From JBBSDP01 sp963754335 (GTDB lineage: Bacteria > Planctomycetota > Phycisphaerae > Tepidisphaerales > Tepidisphaeraceae): 64,000 bases of DNA. The position numbers and the translations under genes were made by a program. The stretch is taken from contig CAVWFQ010000003.1 in NCBI GenBank assembly GCA_963754335.1, forward strand, positions 1,116,001-1,180,000. Reading direction: 5' to 3'. Below, piece by piece: positions 17,514 through 26,198 of this stretch; the first letter of the stretch is position 1; each line of letters starts with the position of its first letter. Below the pieces are notes generated by a model. The model saw only the letters and a list, made by a program, of their open reading frames with translations. It made no database searches and was not told the origin of the DNA.

Positions 17514-18044
17514 TCACCAAGGCGCAAGAAGCTGATCGACATCTTCATTCTGAATTGCCTCCTCGCTCAAACTGAGTGCGCTGGCGACCGCTCCTGGAAC
17601 GGACGCCAATCGACCGCCGTCGGCGAGGACGTCGAGATGGACCTGGCGGGCGGTGGAACCGGGGACCACAAACGTCTTGACGAGTTCGTCCGCCGCATTC
17701 ATTGCGTTCCATCGATCATTACCCTGAATCGCAAGCTCCCGCGCTTCCGACAGTAAAACAAACCGCACGGCCGGTGAATCGCCTCCGGCGAGCGACTGTC
17801 TCAATAATTTGTCCGCCAAAGCCTTACGGCTCGCCGGATCGCGCTTGGCGTATTCTTTTGCGAAGAGACTTTTGACCATCTTTGTCGCTTGTTCCTTCGC
17901 AGCCGCATCGGGGACTGCCAGTCGGCCGGCCTCGTTGGAGTCAGCGTCTGCTGCGACAGCTTGAACCATAACAACCAGAATGGCCATCAGGGCCCAACGC
18001 GAAAGACAAACCTTCGTGGGACCGCAGCCGATGAGCGAGTTCAT
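17514..18044 (-). pseudogene. N-terminal part of an exported paralogue, truncated (copy A)
   Basis: The ATG at 18044 starts a signal peptide (VCLSRWALMAILVVMVQAVAADA). The helical-repeat domain follows: VPDAAAKEQATKMVKSLFAK, then EYAKRDPASRKALADKLL and AVRFVLLSEARELAI. The sequence is almost the same as the first 165 residues of the gene at 18723-20215. It then departs after NEDVDQ into LLAPW and a stop. The C-terminal half of the family appears at 13071-13765 in the same orientation. The gene was probably split by insertion of the accessory DNA in between. Confidence 0.75.
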
Positions 18045-18088
18045 GCAAGACCTCGTTTCAAAAACATCCTCTCGTCGCGGCCGGTTAT

Positions 18089-18688
18089 CTAAGGCAACCG
18101 CTTCCCCTCCAAAAGGTCGCCAAGATGGCCGTGGGTGGCCTTATATGCTGTAAGAGATGGATCAAATCGCATTAGGTTTACAAATTCACCATCGCCGCCT
18201 TTGTACAGAACGATGATTGCGTTGCCGGCGATGGGTGCCCAGCGGCCGACCCACGGTCCGGTGGTCTGTACAGTGCCACCAGGCAAGAAGGCTGTTGGAT
18301 GGCCGCCGTCGTCCCACTTGGTGTTGGTGAGTCGCTGAGCCAGCGCGTTCATCGCCCGCCAACTCTCTGGGTGGTGATCATCGGATTGCTTTGGAATTTC
18401 AGCCAATCGGTCCTCGGCGTCGTTCTTCGCTGCGCGGATCGCGATCGCTTCGTCAAGCGATCCCGATTTCGTGGTCACCTTCTCCTGGACTTCGAGATCG
18501 GCGATCAGTTGTTTCTCCGCCAACTGCATGGCGCGGTTGTATTCGTTAGTCGCCCGTTCGATGGACGCGTCATATTTCTTTGTGGCAGCAATCGCTGCCG
18601 GGGGTTTCATCGGCGGCTTCGCAGCGTCATCCGCCGCGAGAATAAACGGCAACAAAAGGATCGGCAGGGCAATCAAGCGTGCGTTCAT
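18089..18688 (-). CDS. exported coiled-coil protein (module partner, copy A')
   Basis: About 199 residues. The ATG complementary to 18686-18688 is preferred because AAGGA lies 8 bases upstream. A signal peptide (NARLIALPILLLPFILA) precedes a charged helical region, YNRAMQLAEKQLIADLEVQE and GSLDEAIAIRAAKNDAEDRL. A C-terminal domain follows with LTNTKWDD, FLPGG and VLYKGGDGEFVNLMRFDP. The C-terminal part resembles the small beta domain often fused to such helices in planctomycete exported proteins. Its paralogue is at 20316-21150. It is followed 44 bp later by the truncated family gene, so partner and family gene form a two-gene module. Confidence 0.65.
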   Translation of the reverse strand: MNARLIALPILLLPFILAADDAAKPPMKPPAAIAATKKYDASIERATNEYNRAMQLAEKQLIADLEVQEKVTTKSGSLDEAIAIRAAKNDAEDRLAEIPKQSDDHHPESWRAMNALAQRLTNTKWDDGGHPTAFLPGGTVQTTGPWVGRWAPIAGNAIIVLYKGGDGEFVNLMRFDPSLTAYKATHGHLGDLLEGKRLP

Positions 18689-18722
18689 TGCGACCATCCT
18701 TTTCGTGGAAGTGTTTGGGAAA

Positions 18723-20215
18723 TCAATCAAAGCTGATCGTTAAGTCGGCTTGGTCGCCAACCCATCGGACGGTGGTGCCCAGGCCATATCCAATGACCGC
18801 GCCGGCGGGTGCTGACAATGTGATGGGCGCGGCACCATCCTTCTCGACGGAGATGATGATGTCGCCTCCCCGGCGAATCACGTTCCATCTCGCCTCCTGG
18901 CCCGCCTGCATCGTAAAGGACTGCATCCGAATGGTTTGGTCCTTCATCACGAGCATCGCGAAGTAATAGATCCCATCATCTCGCGAAGGCACCCCCGCCT
19001 TGATCGAGCCGGCAACGGGCGCGCCCGAATCGGGCGTAATGACGACTCCCTTTCCCAGATGTGGGTAGATATCGCCGGCGACGGGCGTGTATTCGATCTT
19101 CTTCTTGCCATGAATCCAGACGCGGGCCGGCTCCTGCTCTGCCATAAAATCGTCAGCCGTCCCCGAAAAGAAGTGACCGGTCCTGGCAAACTGACGTATC
19201 GAACAGAAGGGCATCGACGTCGTTTGTTCTATTCGCTTTTCCGTCTGGACCGCCCGCAACCCCGTCAGCGTCGGCAAAGCTCGGCGATACCAAAACAGGG
19301 CGCGGCGCTCTGCGTCATCTGGCGAAATTGTCGATTTGCCATGGGGCTCGGCAAGCGCCACCATGCATCCCCCGCATCAGCAAAGGAGGCGGCCAAATCC
19401 GGCGAATCCGAAGCACCCGCCGTGAGCATCGCCGCGTCACGCTTTGCGGCATTACGCAGGACAGGGTCGGGCGACTGAGCAAGAAGCGGTAATCCCTGCG
19501 GCCATTGGCCCTTTACAAAGCTGAGATATTTCCCGATTGAGGTTTTGGCCTCTTGGTCATCAGGATTCGTCTTGAGCTTTACTGTTGCCTGCTCCGCCGC
19601 AGCGTGCGATTGTTTTGCTGCATCGACACGGGACATTTCGGCGCGCACCGCAATCACAGCAAATTTTCCCCTCGATTGCGCAAGACGGGCCGCGCGTCCG
19701 GCCTGATCAAAATCATCATCAGCCAGCGCTGTCTCACTTATATTGAGCGCAGTGGCTACCGCGCCAGGGACGGTCGCCAGGCGTCCGCCCTCGGACAGGA
19801 CATCGAACTTAATTTGGCGAACTGTGGAACTTGGGACAGCAAATGTACTGACCATTTCATCCGCCGCATCCATGGCTTTCCACCTGTCGTCACCCAGAAT
19901 CGCAAGCTCACGGGCCTCCGACAGCAAAACAAATCGCACTGCTGGTGGGTCGCCACCGGCACGCGACTGCGCTAATAATTTGTCCGCCAGTGCTTTGCGG
20001 CTCTCTGGATCGCGCCTGGCGTATTCTTTTGCGAACAGACCCTTGACCATCTTTGTCGCTTGTTCCTTCGCCGCCGCATCGGGGACCGGCAGTCGGCCGG
20101 CCGCGCCGGAGTCAGCGTCTACTGCAACAGCTTGAGCCGTAACCGCCAGAATGGCCATCAGGGCCCAGCGCGAAAGACAGACCTTTGTGGGACCGCGGCC
20201 GAAGAGCGAATTCAT
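18723..20215 (-). CDS. exported helical-repeat protein with beta-sandwich C-terminus (copy B), frameshifted
   Basis: The ATG complementary to 20213-20215 gives a signal peptide and then VPDAAAKEQATKMVKGLFAK and AVRFVLLSEARELAILGDDR. Helical repeats follow to about residue 280 (YLSFVKGQWPQGLPLLAQ, FADAGDAWW). After a one-base break at about 19357 (a missing G restores WWRLAEPHGKST) comes a C-terminal domain with VWIHGKKK, SRDDGIYYFAMLVMKD and RWVGDQADLTISFD. The full product is about 497 residues. The architecture, a helical scaffold plus an exchangeable C-terminal domain, recurs at 21356-22782 and 23758-25299. It forms a two-gene module with the gene at 20316-21150. No enzymatic motif is seen. 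Confidence 0.65.
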
Positions 20216-20315
20216 GCAAGACCCCGTTTCAAAAACATCCCCTCCGTAATCGGTGAGAGGGTGAACAAAAAGTTGATTGTACCAACTACAACTGAGTGCT
20301 TCACGAAGTAGGATG

Positions 20316-21150
20316 TCAAACTTCTCGGAGTGACGGTAGCGGCGGTTCGATCGATGTGACAAAACGGCCGTGAACGCGGACCCGGATGCGGATGAGCCGA
20401 TCGAGCCGCGGCCGGCCGGCCGTCTGAGGCACACGCTTCCCCTCCCAAAGTTCGCCAAGATGGCCAGGGGTTGCCTTAAAGGTTTTGAGGGCCGGATCAA
20501 ACCGCATGAGATTGACAAATTCGCCGTCGCCTCGGCCTTGACCACTTCCCAAATTGCTAATGAGTTATCCGGGTTGCGGTTGCCACATTACTCTGTTGTT
20601 TGCCGTGGGCGAAATATTGCCAGACGCATGCTTTTCGATCAGCCGTGAACGTGACACGTACTTGTTGCTCGCCGTTGATGCCGTCAGTTTGCGCAATCGA
20701 GTTCGCGTCCAATGTCTTCCATTTCAACGGTTTCCCGTCGCTAAGCAGTTGGCCGCCCGCCATATAGCGAATAATTGTCCTGCCATCCTGCCACTGCCAG
20801 TCGCTCCCAGTGATCTCACGGGCAAGTCTTTGGTCTGAAAGACCGGTGGATTCCTGCACGTCGGCCAAACGCTCCTGCGCATCATTCTTTGCCGCACGAA
20901 TTGCTAGTGCTTCGTCGAGCGATCCCGACTTGGTGGCGTTCTTTTCTACCGCATCGAGATCGGCGATCAGTTGCTTTTCCGCCGCCTGCATTGTGTGGTT
21001 GTAGTCCGTTTGCGCCTTGTCAGCAGTGAGATCGTATTTCTTTACGGCGGCAATTGCTGCCGGGCTTTTGATCGTCGGCTTGGGAACGTCATCGGCGGCG
21101 AGAATAAAGGGCAACATAAGGACTGACAGGGCAATCATGCGTACGTTCAT
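20316..21150 (-). CDS. exported coiled-coil protein (module partner, copy B'), frameshifted
   Basis: Paralogue of the gene at 18089-18688. Its signal peptide (NVRMIALSVLMLPFILA) is followed by YNHTMQAAEKQLIADLDAVE and GSLDEALAIRAAKNDAQERL. The beta-rich tail has WQWQDGRTIIRYMAGGQLL. A frame break near 20555 joins it to GDGEFVNLMRFDPALKTFKA and GHLGELWEGKRVP, the same ending as in the other copy, plus an extra tail to 20316. It is the first gene of the duplicated array B'-B-A'-A and lies divergent from the 21356 gene with about 200 bp between starts, so promoters for both are expected there. Confidence 0.62.
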
Positions 21151-21355
21151 TGCGACCATCTTTTCGTGGAAGTGTTGAGCCGCTATAGTTTACCGAAGCG
21201 TCAGCTCTTTTCTCAATTAGCGCTTTTCCCATTGTGCAGGAATCGTTTTGTTGTGCAGCCGGTCATTCCGGCGGCGGTTCCGCGCCGGTAAGATCAGTTC
21301 CAAGTAATGTTCCGGCCAACGGATGATGCCCATTTTTGCCGACAAACGATATCGC

Positions 21356-22782
21356 ATGAGCCAGTACCACCTCTTGCACTGGCAGGGAATCTGTTGCCTT
21401 GTGTTAACGGTTCTTCTAGGCCTTGACGCGCAACGACTGACGAATGGTGATGCGGTTGCCAAGGGGTTACCGGTTCCCGACGCGGCGTCCCAAACAAATG
21501 CGACAACTACCATCCATTCACTATTCACGACAGAATACGCCCAGCGCGATCCGGCGCTCATGAAGGAGTTTGCGAAGAAACTGCTTGCGCTTGTCGATGC
21601 GCCAGGCACCGACGCCGCGATGCGATTCGTCCTCTTGCGGGAAGCCGCCGACATTGATGCCAAGGCAGGGGACGTACGGGCGGCGTGCGGAATTATCGAT
21701 CAGATGGCGGCTGATTATCCTGTCAATCGCATCGAATTGAAGGTCAACGCGTTAGCAAATGCCGCTGCGCGCAATCTAAGCCGATTGGCGATGCGGTGCA
21801 GGCTGCGGGAGGCGGATTGGCGATCTACGATGCGGCGGTCGCCGCCGATGATTTCAAGAATGCTGCGCGGTGCGTCTCACTATTGAAAGCGTTGCCGCTT
21901 CATGCCCCAAAGATGGCCGCTCAAATATCTGCCAGAACGCAAGGTCTGCCCGATCTCACTGCTGCTTATCAAGGATGTCGAACGCCGCTGGCGACACTGC
22001 GGTCGGACCCTTCTTCCCCAGAGGCAAACGAAGCAGTGGGCAGGTACGAATGTTTCGTGAAGGGGGATTGGGACTCGGGCCTGCCCCGATTGGCGCTCTC
22101 TGCAAACCAGAATCTGGGCTCGACCGCGCGGCTCGACCTGTCTCGTCCGTCAGAAGCATCGATGCAAATTAAGCTCGCCGACGGATGGGCCGGTCTTTCT
22201 AACAACCGGGGCGATTTGACCGACTCGATGATTCGCCATCGTGCCGCGAACTGGTATTTTTCGGCCGCCCCGCAATTGGAAGGTCTGTCGCAGGCGGCGG
22301 CGCGACATCATGCACTGGCCATGGAAGCGCCGAAAGTTCTGCACGGCGTCATCTTTTTCCTCTCCGATATGCCAGAAGTCGATGCAGTCGTCGGCTACGG
22401 CTGGTTTGGCAAATCCGGGAATTGCGGATTCAACGGCGGGCGCATCGCCGTGAACGGCGTCCCATCCCCTCACGGACTTGGCACTCATGCGATAGGGGGT
22501 TCCCCGGCACATGTTTCCTACGAGCTGTCCGGCGCCTTCGACACGTTCGAAACCGGCGTGGCATTCGACGATTCCTGCCTTGAGGTTCACGCGCCACTTA
22601 CTTTCCGCGTAATCGGCGACGGAAATATTCTCTGGGTCTCTGACCCCATCGCGAAAGTACGCTTGAGCCAGAACTGCGCCATCGATGTGCTCGGGGTTAA
22701 AAAGTTGACCTTGGAGGTCATCACAAGCGACGCCGTTAATGGCCACGCCGTCTGGATCGAGCCGCAATTGATCCGCAGGTAG
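21356..22782 (+). CDS. exported helical-repeat protein with NPCBM-like domain, frameshifted
   Basis: A third member of the paralogue family, on the opposite strand. From the ATG at 21356 a hydrophobic segment (ICCLVLTVLLGLDA) leads into LPVPDAASQTNATTTIHSLF, EYAQRDPALMKEFAKKLL and AMRFVLLREAADIDAKAGD. A frame break at about 21790 is followed by the helical repeats and RLALSANQNLG. The last 150 residues form an NPCBM/NEW2-like carbohydrate-binding domain (INGVPSPHGLGTHA type: GVPSPHGLGTHAIGGSPAHV, ELSGAFDTFETGVAFDD). Such domains bind galactose-type glycans in characterised proteins. It probably attaches to extracellular glycans. No catalytic residues are visible. Confidence 0.68.
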
Positions 22783-22828
22783 GATGCTGACAGAATCGAT
22801 GTTGAAATGACAATTTTCGGAGCTGCCA

Positions 22829-23596
22829 ATGAGATGGTCTCGCTTATTGATCGTGCTTCCTTACGCCGCTGCGCTCGTGGCGTTCGCACTCGTCCCGGCC
22901 GCTTCGAAAGCGCAGCCTCCGGCTACGACGCGTCCGGCAGACCTTGCCAGAACATTACCCCCCGGGCAGGACAAACACCTCGCGGAACTGGCAATCGACG
23001 GAGTGGGTTTGAACACAGTTTTCGAGGTCCTTCGCGGTGTGAGCGGGGCGAACATCTTCGTGGACTGGAAAGCCCTGGAGTCGATGGGTATTGACCGCAA
23101 CGCCCCCATCGCCCTGAAGGAGCGGAACACATCCTTGTCAAAGCTCCTCGACAAAGTGCTCTTCCTTGTAAGCAGCCCTCAGGTGAAATTGAGCTGGGGA
23201 CTGGAAGACGGGGTCATTGTCGTTTCAAACCCGGAGATGGTGGATCACCTGATCAAGGTCGGTGCCCGGCGAACCGAGCGGCGGCGGTCCGTCAAAGGCT
23301 TTAACCCGCTACAGACGATCATCTTCACCACGAGATTCGATGGCGCGGGCTTCCTGGATGTTCTGGATTTTCTGGCAGAAACCGGGAAAGTGAAGATCGA
23401 TGTCGACTGGAAAACGCTGAACGCGGCGCACCTCGATCGCAACGCACCGGTCGATCTATCGTTCGGCGCAACATCGTTGGAGCATGTTCTGGATCTTCTG
23501 CTCTTTGATGTGGGCGGGCATCTCGTCAGCCTGCAGTACACGGTGCAAGACGATGGCCATATCTTTATCACTACCGCAGCCTCAAATGGGAAATGA
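22829..23596 (+). CDS. exported protein with two secretin/TonB N-terminal (STN)-like domains
   Basis: A 255-residue protein starting at ATG 22829. A signal peptide (LLIVLPYAAALVAFALVPAAS) is followed by two related domains. The first is about 50-130: LAIDGVGLNTVFEVLRGVSG, then IDRNAPIALKERNTSLSKLL. The second is about 165-250: FDGAGFLDVLDFLAETGKVK, then LDRNAPVDLSFGATSLEHVL. This is the STN pattern found in secretins and TonB-dependent receptors, but no secretin or beta-barrel domain follows. Stand-alone STN proteins of this kind occur in Planctomycetes. It may be a periplasmic adaptor; a binding partner cannot be inferred from the neighbours. Confidence 0.65.
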   Translation: MRWSRLLIVLPYAAALVAFALVPAASKAQPPATTRPADLARTLPPGQDKHLAELAIDGVGLNTVFEVLRGVSGANIFVDWKALESMGIDRNAPIALKERNTSLSKLLDKVLFLVSSPQVKLSWGLEDGVIVVSNPEMVDHLIKVGARRTERRRSVKGFNPLQTIIFTTRFDGAGFLDVLDFLAETGKVKIDVDWKTLNAAHLDRNAPVDLSFGATSLEHVLDLLLFDVGGHLVSLQYTVQDDGHIFITTAASNGK

Positions 23597-23757
23597 AAAG
23601 GCACACGGGGGCTCTGTCTCGACCCTCTCACCCCCCGGATGAACCCGGCCGACGGAAGCGCAGCGGTAAAAAACTGAGATTGTTCCAGGTATGATGTAGA
23701 TAGCGCGGCGCGAACGCAGGCGGTTTTCGAAAAAACCAGCCGCGACGGAGGATCAAT

Positions 23758-25299
23758 ATGGTTCGCCGGGTATTCAACGCCTTTGCCTTTATTTGCCTTT
23801 TTGTCGCTGCCGGCGCGAATCGCGCTGCCGTGCAGAGTACTTTCGAGCACCTTTACGGAGACCGTCTTCGCGCAGCGAACACGCCCGGCAAGCGGCTTGA
23901 ACTTGCGAAGCAGGTGCTATCCGACGCCAAAGAACTCAGCGGGGATCCCGATTTCCAGTTCGTCCTGTTTACCAAGTCATACGATTTAGCATCCGAGTCG
24001 GGCGGGTCGGCGGGATTCTCCGTCGCAATTGACGCGGCGGAAAGCCTGGGCAACGCGCAGCCAATGCGCCGGGCGATGTCGAATGATCTGTTACTGACGG
24101 CCTTGGAGAAGATTTTCCTCGCAGCGCCTGCGTCAGAGCGATCGGTCGCATTCGGGCGATATATCGACAAGCTCGAAGAGGTGGCGGACGCGAAGCTCAA
24201 TGAAAATGACTTCAAAATCGCCATTGACCTCTATGAACACGGAGCCTCTTCGGCTCGCAGCGTGGACCGCACCCGGTCCATGGAACTATCGGCGAAGCTG
24301 AAGCGGGCGAAGCGTCGGCAATCCGCGACCGCGCGAGCGAACGAGCTTGGCGCGACTCTGCAAGCCCAACCCGACAACTCCAAAGCCGCGACGGAATTGG
24401 CGGAGTTGTTGTTGCTGAAACTCGATCAACCGGAATTGGGAAATAAAGTCGCGGAGAAATCGGATGACAAGACGCTGGCACGGATGGCGGCTTTAGCCGC
24501 CAAACCGAAAGAAGAACTTGCCGCGACCGAGGCGGTGGAACTCGGCGACTGGTACCGGCAGCAGTCAAAGACGCCGGATGTCGACGTAGACCGGTTGCTC
24601 CATCACGCCAAAGAGTGCTATGCGCGATTTCTCGCTGCGTACACGAACGAGGATAGACGCCGGCTCGATGTCAGGCTGGCGCTCCGAGAAGTGGGTGATG
24701 CATTGGCGGCGAATAACGCGGAGCCGCACGTCATCAATCTGCTCCAATTGATCGATACCGATAAAGATGCCGTGGACGGTAAGTGGACGCTCGATCAAAC
24801 TGGATTATCGTGCGACGGCAGCGGTGATCCGCTGATCGAAATTCCATTCCGCCCGCCGGTGGAGTATGACTTCCGAATCGAATTCACCCGGAATTCAGGA
24901 GATAGTTGCATCGTGCAAAACGCGACCCATCGCGGACACGCCTTCCAGCTTTATATGGGCGGGGCAGGTAACACCGTGATCGGTTTGAATCAGGTTCGTG
25001 GAGTTTACGCATTTGAGGGAAACGCAACTACCACGCGCCAGCCAGGCGTCTTCAAGAACGGACAGCGATACCGCGTTGTTCTACAGGTTCGAAAAGACGG
25101 GGTGACCGCAATGATCGACGGTAAGGTGGTCGTACGGTACAAGACGAATTATTCGGACCTGTCACTTCCGCAGGCGGGGAAACTGCCGGACGACGCGCTC
25201 GGTCTTGGCACTCACGAGAGCGCGACGACTTTTCATTCCATCGAACTTCTCGAAGTGACGGGTAGTGGCCGGTCGATCGATGTGACAAATCAGCGATGA
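23758..25299 (+). CDS. exported helical-repeat protein with laminin-G-like C-terminus
   Basis: A 513-residue intact member of the paralogue family. The ATG at 23758 follows GGAGGATCAAT (about 23747-23757). A signal peptide (FNAFAFICLFVAAGANRAA) precedes a helical region with TPGKRLELAKQVLSDAKELS and DPDFQFVLFTKSYDLA, and later YARFLAAYTNEDRRRLDVRL. Residues about 350-505 form a concanavalin/DUF1080-like beta sandwich: IEIPFRPPVEYDFRIEFTRN, VVLQVRKDGVTAMIDGKVVV and LGLGTHESATTFHSIELLEV. The C-terminal domain suggests glycan binding. It differs from its relatives in its C-terminal domain only, which supports a modular secreted family. Confidence 0.7.
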   Translation: MVRRVFNAFAFICLFVAAGANRAAVQSTFEHLYGDRLRAANTPGKRLELAKQVLSDAKELSGDPDFQFVLFTKSYDLASESGGSAGFSVAIDAAESLGNAQPMRRAMSNDLLLTALEKIFLAAPASERSVAFGRYIDKLEEVADAKLNENDFKIAIDLYEHGASSARSVDRTRSMELSAKLKRAKRRQSATARANELGATLQAQPDNSKAATELAELLLLKLDQPELGNKVAEKSDDKTLARMAALAAKPKEELAATEAVELGDWYRQQSKTPDVDVDRLLHHAKECYARFLAAYTNEDRRRLDVRLALREVGDALAANNAEPHVINLLQLIDTDKDAVDGKWTLDQTGLSCDGSGDPLIEIPFRPPVEYDFRIEFTRNSGDSCIVQNATHRGHAFQLYMGGAGNTVIGLNQVRGVYAFEGNATTTRQPGVFKNGQRYRVVLQVRKDGVTAMIDGKVVVRYKTNYSDLSLPQAGKLPDDALGLGTHESATTFHSIELLEVTGSGRSIDVTNQR

Positions 25300-25421
25300 A
25301 GGCGACGCGGCAAACGCGGTTAGAAACTACGGGGCAATCGCATGTGGCTGTTTGTGGTGCGCGCTTCCAGCCTGCTCAATGTGAATAGCAGGCTGGATCG
25401 AAAGTGCGCAGGGACGGTTCG

Positions 25422-25592
25422 ATGAAAACCAGAAAGGAAATTCAACAAGACGCATGGATGGTACGTCGTTGGGCGTCAATTCTCGGATGGCGTCACGTTC
25501 GGCGATTCGTCTTTGTTCACAAGGGGATCGAACATACCTACTACACGAGCGGGCGGCTCGATGGCTTTCGGCTGCAGGTCAAGACATCATGA
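25422..25592 (+). CDS. small hypothetical protein, doubtful
   Basis: An ATG at 25422 opens a 56-codon frame (KTRKEIQQDAWMVRRWASIL, then HVRRFVFVHKGIEHTYYTSG). The composition is plausible for a small basic protein, but there is no ribosome binding site, and the frame overlaps the minus-strand DUF5615-like fragment at 25541-25657. No family is recognised. Confidence 0.25.
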   Translation: MKTRKEIQQDAWMVRRWASILGWRHVRRFVFVHKGIEHTYYTSGRLDGFRLQVKTS

Positions 25593-25657
25593 CCCAAGAC
25601 GCGCAAATGGAGCACGGCCTTGAACGGAAAATCTTCATCGGAAAAAAACCGGGCCAT
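25541..25657 (-). pseudogene. truncated DUF5615 (PIN-like) toxin
   Basis: The ATG at 25657 lies two bases after the DUF433 stop. The 38 codons read ARFFSDEDFPFKAVLHLRVL, then GHDVLTC, before a stop at 25541. That is the N-terminus of DUF5615 proteins, PIN-like toxins that follow DUF433 antitoxins; the first catalytic aspartate region SDEDFP is present. The rest of the domain (usually 100-120 residues) is missing, and I found no clear continuation in other frames. The toxin is therefore probably inactive. Confidence 0.6.
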
Positions 25658-25659
25658 GA

Positions 25660-25989
25660 TCAGGCGGCTTCATTGCTTTGGATCTGCGCATCAATTTCGT
25701 CGCCATTTGCCCGAACATAAGCCCAGGCATTGACAAGATCTTCCGCACGCAATGTGGGATAGTTGGCAAGCAGGTCGGCTTCGGACATGCCCAGGCGGCG
25801 CGACTGCTCAAGCAACCAGACCTGAATCCTTGTACGCCGGATGCAAGGCTCCCCGCCGCAAACATCGGGGGACGATTCGATTCCCGGAAAGGCATTTCCC
25901 AAGTCGCGCGCCACCCACTGAAGGAGCTGTGCTTTTTCCGCACGGGACAGACTGGGCAACAGGTTGGCGGCTTCTTCGATCGCGGTCAT
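25660..25989 (-). CDS. DUF433 antitoxin-like protein
   Basis: A 109-residue protein from the ATG at 25989. An N-terminal helical part (LPSLSRAEKAQLLQWVARDL) precedes the DUF433 domain: GIESSPDVCGGEPCIRRTRI, then QVWLLEQSRRLGMSEADLLA, NYPTLRAEDLVNAWAY. DUF433 is a winged-helix-like DNA-binding antitoxin fold, VapB-like in partnership with DUF5615 nucleases. The partner gene begins 2 bp downstream but is truncated, so this antitoxin appears orphaned. It probably regulates its own promoter, which would lie in 25990-26198, where nothing else is seen. Confidence 0.8.
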   Translation of the reverse strand: MTAIEEAANLLPSLSRAEKAQLLQWVARDLGNAFPGIESSPDVCGGEPCIRRTRIQVWLLEQSRRLGMSEADLLANYPTLRAEDLVNAWAYVRANGDEIDAQIQSNEAA

Positions 25990-26198
25990 GGCAATCCTGA
26001 TTGATGATTATTCAACCCACCGGATGAAAAGTGAGAGCGCGCTGTGCATTGTATCGGCGTTGGGTGCTCGTGGGAAAGAGCGTCAATTGCGAACAAACGG
26101 GTCCACGCGGAAGATACTTGCCAACATACGTCTTGGATGCCCTCCGACAGACGGCTAAAAAAAGCACGAATGCCTTAAACGATTTGCGGGCCGGACAC

